A DNA stretch of 64,000 nucleotides from Gluconobacter vitians. Its GTDB lineage: Bacteria > Pseudomonadota > Alphaproteobacteria > Acetobacterales > Acetobacteraceae. Below are positions 15,339 to 21,986 of this stretch, one piece after another (position 1 is the stretch's first letter; each line of letters begins with the position of its first letter). The position numbers and the translations under genes were made by a program. The stretch lies in contig NZ_JABCQG010000001.1 in NCBI RefSeq assembly GCF_015244565.1, positions 1 to 64,000 of the forward strand. Direction: 5' to 3'. The notes beneath the pieces were generated by a model. It was not told where the DNA came from. It did no database searches and saw only the letters and a program-made list of their open reading frames with translations.

Positions 15339-16546
15339 GCTGCCTGCTCCTGCGGGCGGTACCAGTCCAGGTAAGCAGAGCGTTCGTATGGGCAGTCTGG
15401 CAGACCATGAGCCTGCGCCAGATCTGGCCATGCTCGCTGTACGGCAGAGAAGTCCCGTTTTTCGCGGAATGCCTCGTTCCAGATCCCCTGCGCCCTGGTA
15501 AACGCTGCCACCGCCCGTTCTTCCCAGTCTTCCAATGAAACGGGCTCTGGTTCCGGAGCAGTTGACACTCCGGCCTGATGATCAGCCCAGAACCGCTCGA
15601 TGGGTTTACAGAAAGCCCCCATCCTGTTGGCAGTATCGCCATTCAGGGCCATTTTCTCTGCATGCTGCTTCACAGCTTCGACCAGAACGTCGGCTGGAAC
15701 ACCCTGCCGAAGGAAACGGCCGCAGATGCTCTTGGCGAACCCGGCCTGACCGTCTGGCAAGCGCCCAATCTTGAGGACGCGGGCAACTGTCTGGGAGATC
15801 AGGCTCTCTGCGATTTCCAGAACTGGTTTGTCGGTTTTGGTTTCTGCCGGTTTCGTAGATTTAGAATTTAGAAGGGATATATCTTTCTCTGATTCTAGAT
15901 CTACGGAAACCTCAAAACCGGTTTCAAAACCTAAATCGCCGGAAACCAAAACCGTTTCCAAAAACTGGTTTTGGTTTTTGGTTTCGGAATTCCGTCCACC
16001 AGGCATGGACGTCAGCAGACGCATTTCCCGCTGTTGGGTGGCCTCATGTTCATCACGCTCCCGACGCTCCCGTGCCTGCTCTTTCGTCTCGCCTTTGCGG
16101 GGCCGTCCGCCCTTGAACGCGTTGGCGCGGGACGTCATAGCCTTCACACTGGCACCAGGAGCGAATTCTCCGGCCTCCTGACGCGCTTTGAACTCTTCCA
16201 GCCTGCGAGGCTGCGCCGCACGAGCCGCAGCACGTTCTGCACGCCGGATCTGCCGCTCCACTAGGTGGGGGCTATACAGCGCACCATCCTCGTCACGAAG
16301 CATGAAGCGTGTCAGCTCGAGTTCCGGCAGCACACGACGCATCACCTCGACGTTCTCGCACGCCAGCTGCGCCACTTGGGCATCATCCAGCGCCCGGCCA
16401 CCAACGCGGAACACCACGTCACGGGCAGATTTCAGTGCGTCCATCAGCGAGTGAAACACACCGCGCTGTTCAGCTGGCAGAACCTTCAGAAAGGCCATGG
16501 CGGGAATGTCATCACGATCGAACGTGGAAGGGACCTGGAACGTCAT
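15335..16546 (-). CDS. Phage replication initiation protein (O-like)
   Basis: A 403-residue protein with a helical N-terminal domain (residues 1-110), an Ala/Arg/Glu-rich basic stretch (RRAERAAARAAQPRRLEEF), a KGGRPRKGETKEQ linker, a low-complexity segment encoded by AT-rich repeats (about 185-250), and a C-terminal helical domain. N-terminal DNA-binding region, repeat-bearing middle and C-terminal partner-binding part match the layout of lambda O-type initiators. It overlaps genes on both sides (ATGA). Confidence 0.6.
   Translation of the reverse strand: MTFQVPSTFDRDDIPAMAFLKVLPAEQRGVFHSLMDALKSARDVVFRVGGRALDDAQVAQLACENVEVMRRVLPELELTRFMLRDEDGALYSPHLVERQIRRAERAAARAAQPRRLEEFKARQEAGEFAPGASVKAMTSRANAFKGGRPRKGETKEQARERRERDEHEATQQREMRLLTSMPGGRNSETKNQNQFLETVLVSGDLGFETGFEVSVDLESEKDISLLNSKSTKPAETKTDKPVLEIAESLISQTVARVLKIGRLPDGQAGFAKSICGRFLRQGVPADVLVEAVKQHAEKMALNGDTANRMGAFCKPIERFWADHQAGVSTAPEPEPVSLEDWEERAVAAFTRAQGIWNEAFREKRDFSAVQRAWPDLAQAHGLPDCPYERSAYLDWYRPQEQAA
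15820..15990. other. Candidate phage replication origin inside the initiator gene
   Basis: Within the replication gene a 170-bp AT-rich stretch is packed with related elements: AACTGGTTTGTCGGTTTTGG (from 15821), GGTTTCTGCCGGTTTC, the palindrome AAACCGGTTT (15915-15924), the inverted repeat GGAAACCAAAACCGTTTCC (15941-15959) and AACTGGTTTTGG near 15963. AT-only tracts (15860-15900) lie between them. Iterons plus an AT-rich unwinding region inside the initiator gene are known from lambda ori in O. Confidence 0.55.
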
Positions 16547-16992
16547 GGTGTCCCTCCCGTCTTGATACGGGCACGAACGGCGCGGAGACCGTGGCTCACG
16601 GCCGTCTGGAGTTTGCAGAGATCCGCTTCCAGCTCGATGGCCTCACCGTCATCGATGACACCATCCGCCATGATGCGCATGGTAGTCGCCATGGTATCGC
16701 CAGACCGCCGCGCGACGGCCTCCATGCTTTCAGGAATATGTCCTTCACCGACATGGATCGGCACCAGGACATAACCGAGATGCTGGGCCATGACCGTTAG
16801 GATCAGCGGCTCTTGGGCGAACTCGTCCAAGGCAACGGCAACATCGACAGGAATGACCGAAGGGCTATGCCGCTTCTGATATTCCGAGATCCGGGCGCGG
16901 CTGACGCGGGACGCCTCGGCCGCAGGATCCACACCACCAATGGCTTTGACGGCCATCTGTGTCGCTGTCTTGAGACGGGAAAGCAGCGTCAT
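16543..16992 (-). CDS. Phage CII-like transcription regulator
   Basis: A 149-residue protein with an N-terminal helix-turn-helix region (LLSRLKTATQMAVKAIGGVDPAAEASRVSRARISEYQKR, residues 3-42) and a following VIPVDVAVALDEFAQEPLILTVMAQHLGY. Proteins of this build occur next to replication genes in alphaproteobacterial prophages and are named CII-like regulators. The C-terminal helices would form the oligomer. It is the first gene of the leftward replication operon. Confidence 0.65.
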   Translation of the reverse strand: MTLLSRLKTATQMAVKAIGGVDPAAEASRVSRARISEYQKRHSPSVIPVDVAVALDEFAQEPLILTVMAQHLGYVLVPIHVGEGHIPESMEAVARRSGDTMATTMRIMADGVIDDGEAIELEADLCKLQTAVSHGLRAVRARIKTGGTP

Positions 16993-17010
16993 GCGCGTTC
17001 TCCCAGCACT

Positions 17011-17038
17011 GTGGCCGAGGACTCGCGCCCTCGGCCAC
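17011..17038. promoter_or_regulatory. Perfect 10-bp inverted repeat in a divergent intergenic region
   Basis: GTGGCCGAGG at 17011-17020 and CCTCGGCCAC at 17029-17038 are separated by eight bases. No T-run follows on either strand. The element sits between the divergent starts at 16992 and 17083, so it may be an operator for both or a structured leader. Confidence 0.5.
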
Positions 17039-17082
17039 GATCGTTCATCCTGTGTCTGTCACAACCAACAGGAGACGATTCC

Positions 17083-17364
17083 ATGACGAACGAAGTCGGT
17101 ATTCTTTCGATTACCCGTACCTCTCCGCACGAATATGATTTCGAAATCGCTCTAAGCGATACAACCGAAGACACGCGCATCCATAATCTTGTCCTGACCG
17201 CGACTGTCCAGAACCAGTCTGGATCCGAAATAGATTTCCACCACGAAGAAGCACGCGTTTTGTCAGTTGCACAGGATTGCATCACTGTCCTTCTCAAGCA
17301 AAACAAAGATCGCCAAGAGGCACACAAGCAGCGCATCATTGCTCAATATGAACTGACGAATTAA
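17083..17364 (+). CDS. Hypothetical small prophage protein
   Basis: A 93-residue protein, MTNEVGILSITRTSPHEYDF..., rich in Thr, Asp and His, with no recognised domain. An AGGAGA ribosome site lies eight bases before the ATG, which favours it over longer in-frame starts from 16813 and over the antisense frame at 16989-17339. It faces right, against the neighbouring leftward genes, and its 3' end overlaps the gene at 17336-17761 by 29 bases. Confidence 0.55.
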   Translation: MTNEVGILSITRTSPHEYDFEIALSDTTEDTRIHNLVLTATVQNQSGSEIDFHHEEARVLSVAQDCITVLLKQNKDRQEAHKQRIIAQYELTN

Positions 17365-17761
17365 GTGAACTGACTTTCCTGACGCCACGCGAAGGATTTC
17401 GTGTGGCGTCACTCTTCGGAAGATCACTCATCCAAAGCTGCGGTCCTACCTGCGTCTCGTGAAGCGGGAGTTTGGCGATAGGCACATGCCACATCCTAAG
17501 CTCATGGACACGTGCCAGCATGGAGTTGAGCAGCGATATCTTATCGGCCAGCGAGAGCTTCTCGTAGGCCCTTATTTCCGCGAAAGTCGGGCTGGCACGC
17601 CACGCGACTTTTGACTCAATAAGACTGTGAATATCGCTGACCACGAAGGACAGCCTCTTCTGGATTTCTTGTTCCAGTTCTTCATTAAATGTCTTCAAGA
17701 CACCATCTTGCTGACGGCGGCATGAGCGGAGCTTACGCTTGAGGGTATGGAAGATGCTCAT
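17336..17761 (-). CDS. Hypothetical prophage protein downstream of cro
   Basis: A 141-residue protein with a basic N-terminus (FHTLKRKLRSCRRQQDG), a helical middle part and a Ser/Val-rich tail. No family is recognised. Its ATG overlaps the stop of the Cro-like gene, so it should be made early from the same promoter. Confidence 0.55.
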   Translation of the reverse strand: MSIFHTLKRKLRSCRRQQDGVLKTFNEELEQEIQKRLSFVVSDIHSLIESKVAWRASPTFAEIRAYEKLSLADKISLLNSMLARVHELRMWHVPIAKLPLHETQVGPQLWMSDLPKSDATRNPSRGVRKVSSLNSSVHIEQ

Positions 17762-17958
17762 GCTGCACGGGTCTCGCAGAAAAGGTCTGGACGAAGTTGA
17801 TCTACCGGCAATCCCGTCAGTTCAGAGACGGCGTCCAAGTGCCATTTCGGCACTCTTCCCCACTTGGAGACGGCGGCTTTGCTGATGCCACATTTTTTGG
17901 CAATCGCAGTTACCGCTCCTCGTCGGGCACGGATCTCGATGATGATATCGTCGCTCAT
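17758..17958 (-). CDS. Cro-like repressor
   Basis: A 66-residue HTH protein (RRGAVTAIAKKCGISKAAVSKWGRVPKWHL) of the YdaS/Cro type, ending with the common LTGLPVDQLRPDLF tail. It is divergent from the CI-like gene. Its probable promoter -10 ends only six bases before the ATG, so the mRNA may be leaderless. An operator overlaps that promoter. Confidence 0.8.
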   Translation of the reverse strand: MSDDIIIEIRARRGAVTAIAKKCGISKAAVSKWGRVPKWHLDAVSELTGLPVDQLRPDLFCETRAA

Positions 17959-17964
17959 GCATTC

Positions 17965-17993
17965 CTGTTACCGGGGTTAACAAATGAAGGCAA
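17965..17993 (-). promoter_or_regulatory. Leftward early promoter with CI/Cro operator
   Basis: On the minus strand TTGCCT (17988-17993), a 17-bp spacer and TAACAG (17965-17970) form a sigma70-like promoter. The 15-bp near-palindrome GTTACCGGGGTTAAC (plus strand 17967-17981) covers the spacer and the -10. The same arrangement recurs at the rightward promoter near 18450, which supports both calls. Confidence 0.65.
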
Positions 17994-18011
17994 CAGAATT
18001 AAGAGGCCGGC

Positions 18012-18404
18012 ATGTTAAGCCTCTGCCATCCCAGAGGAATGACGACGCCAAAGCCAAGCCGTAAAAAGACGCCGACGCCAGCCTCAATCGCGATGGGGCT
18101 ACGGATAAGAACACAAAGAGAACATTTAGGGTTTACCCAAGCTAAACTTGCGGCCATGCTAGGGGTAACAGTGAATGCGATCACACAGTACGAGACTGGC
18201 CGCGCATCACCTAGGAGGGAGCGTGTACCGGCGCTTTTGAAGGCTTTGGGAAAGTCGATTGGATGGCTGTTGACGGGTGACGAACCCGCAGAAGAGGTCA
18301 AAGCCCAAACCCAACAAGAGCAGACGATTCTCCTCAAGGCGCGGAATCTGTCACCCGAATCCCAAGACATCTTGATCAAGATGATCGAAGCGCTACAAAA
18401 ATAA
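18012..18404 (+). CDS. CI-like repressor (XRE family)
   Basis: A 130-residue XRE-family repressor with the HTH near residues 45-70 (GFTQAKLAAMLGVTVNAITQYETGR), followed by PRRERVPALLKALGKSIGWLLTG and a short helical tail. There is no LexA-type protease domain, so induction is unlikely to go by RecA-stimulated self-cleavage; the BRO antirepressor is a possible alternative. The ATG at 18012 has AAGAGG five bases upstream; an ATG at 18039 is the alternative. One operator precedes the gene and two follow it. Confidence 0.8.
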   Translation: MLSLCHPRGMTTPKPSRKKTPTPASIAMGLRIRTQREHLGFTQAKLAAMLGVTVNAITQYETGRASPRRERVPALLKALGKSIGWLLTGDEPAEEVKAQTQQEQTILLKARNLSPESQDILIKMIEALQK

Positions 18405-18405
18405 T

Positions 18406-18456
18406 ATTAACCCCGGTAACATTTTTCTTGTCTGACGCTGTTACCGGAGTTAACAG
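18406..18456 (+). promoter_or_regulatory. Two operators and the rightward early promoter
   Basis: ATTAACCCCGGTAAC (18406-18420) and GTTACCGGAGTTAAC (18440-18454) repeat the operator found before cro. TTGTCT at 18428-18433, a 17-bp spacer and TAACAG at 18451-18456 form a promoter of the same design as the leftward one. It should drive the genes from 18490 towards xis and int. The two operators are 34 bp apart centre to centre. Confidence 0.65.
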
Positions 18457-18489
18457 TCTCTCCATCGCACCGACGCGATGGAGATCGAT

Positions 18490-18825
18490 ATGTCATTGCC
18501 CGCAGGTGAGACGCGCCAGTCTCACACAGTCATCAGTTCCGACGTTGCGAAAGCGCACCTCATCCTGCGCCGCAACATGCCGGACAGCCTTCACAGCCTC
18601 TTAAATCTGAAGCACGTCGCGTCTTCAGCTCCGGTCCCTGCCTTCGTCATGCTCGCCGAAGCCGATCACTGGGACCGGTCCGCGGATTATGCGGCCTGTC
18701 ATCGTGACGCGATGCTCTCGAGCGGCATCCGGTGGACGTTCGTCACGGCTATGCGGGACATTGCCACGACATGGCGCTGCCGCGCTCCGTCCCGCCAGCT
18801 GACCCATGACCTGGGAGCAGCATGA
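18490..18825 (+). CDS. Hypothetical early prophage protein
   Basis: A 111-residue protein with no recognised domain (MSLPAGETRQSHTVISSDVAKAHLILRR...). GGAGAT before the ATG at 18490 decides this start over one at 18478. It is the first gene of the rightward early transcript behind the repressed promoter. The stop overlaps the next start as ATGA. Confidence 0.5.
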   Translation: MSLPAGETRQSHTVISSDVAKAHLILRRNMPDSLHSLLNLKHVASSAPVPAFVMLAEADHWDRSADYAACHRDAMLSSGIRWTFVTAMRDIATTWRCRAPSRQLTHDLGAA

Positions 18826-19214
18826 TGCGCCAGCTTCATCCCCTTCTGCGCGGTCACACCGACCAGTCCTTCGCCGAGTTCCTGTCTGACCGCCCGGTCG
18901 CAGTCCAGATGAAGGCGCGTGAACGCCGCGTGTGTCTGGTCCATGCCCGTCAGCGGGCAGAAGATGCGCCGAACGCCGGCATCGCTGCGGCCTACACCAA
19001 GACGGCCGAGGCGGTCGAAGAGGAGCTGGTGCAGCTGCTCCATGACACGCGCCCTGCAGATCCTGTTCCCTTTCCGGAACCGCCGGCTTCGTCTGGTCCG
19101 CAGACGCTGGAAGATCTGCTCGAGCGTTCAGTGCCACAGCCCCGCAATCTGCGGATCTCGAACTTCCTGCGCTTTTGCACGGACCTCTTCCCAGGAGGCC
19201 GCGATGTCCACTGA
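18822..19214 (+). CDS. Hypothetical early prophage protein
   Basis: A 130-residue protein, helical in its first 80 residues with a Pro-rich linker (ADPVPFPEPPASSGPQ) and a short C-terminal helix. No family is recognised. It overlaps both neighbours, so it is read in the same rightward operon. Confidence 0.5.
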   Translation: MMRQLHPLLRGHTDQSFAEFLSDRPVAVQMKARERRVCLVHARQRAEDAPNAGIAAAYTKTAEAVEEELVQLLHDTRPADPVPFPEPPASSGPQTLEDLLERSVPQPRNLRISNFLRFCTDLFPGGRDVH

Positions 19215-19341
19215 TGTCATGGACGTGATGCTTCCGTGCTGTCTGGTGGCCGCACTGTATGGGGCAGGAATCATCACCGTGCTCATGATCGCCAAGGCCG
19301 ACAGCTGGCTCCAGGTCTTCGGCCCGAAGGAGGCAGCATGA
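19204..19341 (+). CDS. Small single-TM prophage protein
   Basis: A 45-residue protein with one hydrophobic helix (VMLPCCLVAALYGAGIITVLMIA, split here only for description) and a polar C-terminus ending QVFGPKEAA. A strong CAGGAGG site precedes the ATG at 19204, and the stop overlaps the next gene as ATGA, which supports that it is a real small gene. The function is unknown. Confidence 0.5.
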   Translation: MSTDVMDVMLPCCLVAALYGAGIITVLMIAKADSWLQVFGPKEAA

Positions 19342-19586
19342 GGTCTTCATCCCGATCGCCGGATCTCTTCCGCGTCACCATGCTCGGAATGCGCCCCAAT
19401 CCCCGACGTGATCAGGGCTTTGCTGAATATCGGGACGCAGAGAAGCGCGCCAAAGAGGACACGCGCCGCACAATCTGCGCCCACGATATTTACCTCGGCA
19501 CTCGCCTGGTCGCCACCGTTACCGCCCCATCCTTCGCCGGCAAGATATCGGTGGACATGACAGCCTTCGGGAGCCGCTACGCATGA
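19338..19586 (+). CDS. Hypothetical small prophage protein
   Basis: An 82-residue, basic protein (RSSSRSPDLFRVTMLGMRPNP, then EKRAKEDTRRT) with a C-terminal strand-rich part (LGTRLVATVTAPSFAGKISVDM). No family is recognised. ATGA overlaps on both sides place it in the rightward chain of small genes leading to xis and int. Confidence 0.5.
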   Translation: MRSSSRSPDLFRVTMLGMRPNPRRDQGFAEYRDAEKRAKEDTRRTICAHDIYLGTRLVATVTAPSFAGKISVDMTAFGSRYA

Positions 19587-19759
19587 GCAAGCGCACAGAC
19601 ACGGAACGGCTGGATTGGTTTGATCAGAACTGCGCGCGGGCCCGATCAAGATGGGATGATTCCACCAAAGGTGTGGAGTGGGACGTCCGAGGCGGTAATT
19701 GGCGCGCTTCATTTCGCACCGCTATCGACGCAGCTATGGACGCGGAAGAACGGGCATGA
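19583..19759 (+). CDS. Very small hypothetical prophage protein
   Basis: A 58-residue charged protein with five Trp residues (RLDWFDQNCARARSRWDD, VEWDVRGGNWRASF). It starts at the ATG overlapping the previous stop and ends in an ATGA overlap with the excisionase-like gene. The unbroken chain of overlaps is the main support for the gene. Confidence 0.45.
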   Translation: MSKRTDTERLDWFDQNCARARSRWDDSTKGVEWDVRGGNWRASFRTAIDAAMDAEERA

Positions 19760-19995
19760 GCGGGAAAATCGTTCAGATGCCGCCACGCGTCCTCGATATT
19801 GGCGATGCGGCATCTTATCTGGCGATGTCGGTCGGGACGTTCAGAACTCAGGTTCTGCCCCATGTGCGCCAGATTGCCCTGTCGGCTCGTCGGCGGGGAT
19901 ATCTGGTCTCTGACCTGGATCGCTGGATTGATCAACAGGCTGGCGGTGGAACAGAGCTGCCAGCTTCTGTCAACCCTTGGGACATGATGAGTTGA
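19756..19995 (+). CDS. Putative excisionase (AlpA/MerR-like HTH)
   Basis: A 79-residue protein with a winged-helix-type segment: LDIGDAASYLAMSVGTFRTQVLPHV, then a wing RRRGYLVSDLDRWIDQQ. This is the layout of small excisionase and AlpA-type proteins. It overlaps the integrase start and is read in the same direction, the usual arrangement for xis-int pairs. Confidence 0.65.
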   Translation: MSGKIVQMPPRVLDIGDAASYLAMSVGTFRTQVLPHVRQIALSARRRGYLVSDLDRWIDQQAGGGTELPASVNPWDMMS

Positions 19996-21023
19996 CCACC
20001 CTTCGGCTGCCTTACATCCAGCGTTTCAAGGATCGGCACGGAAAGGTCAGATATTATTTCCGTAAGAAGGGGCAGAAGCGGATAGCGCTGCCGGATCTGC
20101 GGGATCCGGGTTTCATCGTTGCTTATCAGGCTGCGGTTTCAGGTGCGGAGCCGCGAGGGCTCGACGCAGCGGTGGTGACACCCACCGGCAGCCTGAGAGA
20201 CGTGATTGAGTCCTGGTACGCTACCGCGCATTTCAAGACTCTCGAAGAGAGTACGAAAGCCGTTTATCGGCGCTTGTTGGAACGCATGAGAGGCGCAGAC
20301 TACGCCGCCAATCCCGTCCTGCTCATGGAGAGCCGTCATGTGCGGATGATCATGAGCCGGTATAACGAATCGCCGACGACCGCGAACCGGATGCTGAGAC
20401 TGCTCTCCATGCTGATGGAACACGCCATCCATATGGGATGGGCCGAGAGCAATCCCACGGCGGGCGTTCCGCGCATGAAGATCAAAAGTGACGGCATCCA
20501 TTCATGGACAGATGATGAGATTGCCCGATACGAAGCCCGCTGGCCAAGCGGCACGAGAGAGCGTCTGGCATTGGCTTTACTGCTCTATACGGGGCAGCGT
20601 CGAAGCGACGTTGTGAAGATGGGGCCAAGCTCCGTGAGTGCGAACGGTATTCATCTCCGTCAGCAGAAGACGGGCACCGAACTGGTCATCCCTATTCATG
20701 AGCAACTGCGCATCGAACTGGATCGTGAGCAGTCAAACGGGGCAGGGACGTTCCTGACGACTGAGCGAGGCCGACCGATGTCAGTGAACAATTTCTACAA
20801 CCAGTTCATCGACTGGTGTCGTGAAGCCGGATTGCCGCCCGGATGCAGCCCGCATGGTCTGAGAAAAGCCGCAGCCCGAAGGCTCGCAGAAGCAGGCTGC
20901 ACAACCCACCAGATCGCCGCCATCACAGGCCACCGGAGCCTCAGCGAAGTCGCCCGCTACACCCGTGCGGCTGAGCAAGTAGAACTGGCACGTTCAGCAA
21001 TTTTACGTTTAAAGGGAAAATGA
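19992..21023 (+). CDS. Phage integrase (tyrosine recombinase)
   Basis: A 343-residue tyrosine recombinase with a SAM-like core-binding domain (DVIESWYATAHFKTLEEST onwards) and a catalytic domain with Arg203 (YTGQRRSD), the HGLR motif His288/Arg291, His314 (ITGHRS) and nucleophile Tyr323 (ARYTRA). No ATG is available: TTG at 19992 overlaps the excisionase stop as TTGA, and TTG at 19977 is the alternative. It lies about 3 kb from the tRNA-Arg gene, its probable integration target. Confidence 0.88.
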   Translation: MTTLRLPYIQRFKDRHGKVRYYFRKKGQKRIALPDLRDPGFIVAYQAAVSGAEPRGLDAAVVTPTGSLRDVIESWYATAHFKTLEESTKAVYRRLLERMRGADYAANPVLLMESRHVRMIMSRYNESPTTANRMLRLLSMLMEHAIHMGWAESNPTAGVPRMKIKSDGIHSWTDDEIARYEARWPSGTRERLALALLLYTGQRRSDVVKMGPSSVSANGIHLRQQKTGTELVIPIHEQLRIELDREQSNGAGTFLTTERGRPMSVNNFYNQFIDWCREAGLPPGCSPHGLRKAAARRLAEAGCTTHQIAAITGHRSLSEVARYTRAAEQVELARSAILRLKGK

Positions 21024-21057
21024 AAAAATAAATTATGCTGGTACTTTGAGGGCGCAT

Positions 21058-21489
21058 ATGAAGACTCTAGCTACAGGGATTTTGTCGGCAATACTGGGAG
21101 CTATTTTCATATTAATAATGCAGGGAATTCCCTTAAAGAGTGAGGGAATGTCTTATGCTGATCTATCAGCCGTTCTTCTCTCAGCTGTTGGTGTAATTGT
21201 CGCTATTTTTGGCGGTGTTCTAGCGGTTGCTGCCTTTTGGGGCTTCAATCAAGTTAAGCAAGACGCGATCCAAGCTGCTGAAAAAGCCGGTATGCGGGAG
21301 ATGAAAGAACAAATTGAGTCCGGCTCGATTAAAGGTGATATCATGCAAGAAATTTCCAAGCTGACCGAGAAGGAGTTCCGATCCGACAGAATGGAGCAGC
21401 GCATAAAACAGGTCGTAGATGCTGTCTCTTTTTCCTATGGCAATCTGAAAAAGGATCGGGAACTGGATTTGGATGGAGATGAAGAATGA
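21058..21489 (+). CDS. Two-TM coiled-coil protein of the att-site cargo
   Basis: A 143-residue protein with two membrane helices (about residues 5-22 and 35-60) and then a long cytoplasmic coiled coil (NQVKQDAIQAAEKAGMREMKEQIE...) ending in an acidic tail (DLDGDEE). GAGGG six bases before the ATG at 21058 decides the start over a TTG at 21046. The stop overlaps the ImmA/IrrE start as ATGA. It is the first gene of an AT-richer cargo and could anchor or sense at the membrane; no family is recognised. Confidence 0.65.
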   Translation: MKTLATGILSAILGAIFILIMQGIPLKSEGMSYADLSAVLLSAVGVIVAIFGGVLAVAAFWGFNQVKQDAIQAAEKAGMREMKEQIESGSIKGDIMQEISKLTEKEFRSDRMEQRIKQVVDAVSFSYGNLKKDRELDLDGDEE

Positions 21490-21971
21490 GCGCTGAATGG
21501 AAATTGTTAACGCCAACAGAGCGGCAGGTCATTGAGGATTTTCAGGAGATCGCACCGGTACGCCTTTCAGCTTTGGCTAAAGCTTTAGGGGTGACGGTCA
21601 AAGCGGCGACACTGGCTCCTGGCATATCTGGCGAAATTCGTCCTGAGGGAAACTCGTACGTAATACGTGTCAATCGGCACGATCCGCCAAAGAGACAACG
21701 GTTTACCGTGGCGCATGAGTTGGCTCATTTCCTCCTACATCGTGATCAGATTCAGGAGGGTCTTAAAGACAATGTGCTGTATCGGTCGGGCTTATCAGAT
21801 ACCAGGGAAGCGCAGGCCAATAGATTGGCTGCGGATATTCTCATGCCGGAAGGGCTTATTAAGCAATGCAGGGAGGCAGCCGAGGATAAAGGGGTTGGAG
21901 ACATTATTCTTTATATGTCAGAAGCTATGGGTGTATCCGAAGACGCAATGAAGATTCGGTTAGGAATTTAA
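21486..21971 (+). CDS. ImmA/IrrE family metallo-endopeptidase
   Basis: A 161-residue zinc protease. HELAHFLLH (HExxH at residues 77-81) binds zinc, and the second family block DTREAQANRLAADILMP follows near residue 105. The N-terminus holds a short helical segment (VRLSALAKALGVTVKAA) that resembles an HTH half. Family members cleave repressors or, in IrrE/DdrO-type pairs, control stress and phage responses. Here the gene is coupled to a membrane coiled-coil gene and followed by the beta-like gene, not by a repressor. Its substrate is unknown; the prophage CI is one possible target. Confidence 0.85.
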   Translation: MSAEWKLLTPTERQVIEDFQEIAPVRLSALAKALGVTVKAATLAPGISGEIRPEGNSYVIRVNRHDPPKRQRFTVAHELAHFLLHRDQIQEGLKDNVLYRSGLSDTREAQANRLAADILMPEGLIKQCREAAEDKGVGDIILYMSEAMGVSEDAMKIRLGI

Positions 21972-21986
21972 TACATAGGTTTTTTT

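Noticed and set aside
16989-17339. 116-residue minus-strand frame
   Set aside because: The plus-strand frame at 17083 has a clear AGGAGA site; the antisense frame has none and crosses the inverted repeat.
18625-19350. 241-residue minus-strand frame
   Set aside because: It is antisense to a chain of short plus-strand genes linked by ATGA overlaps and ribosome sites; its composition (Arg/Gly/His-rich) is typical of a shadow frame.
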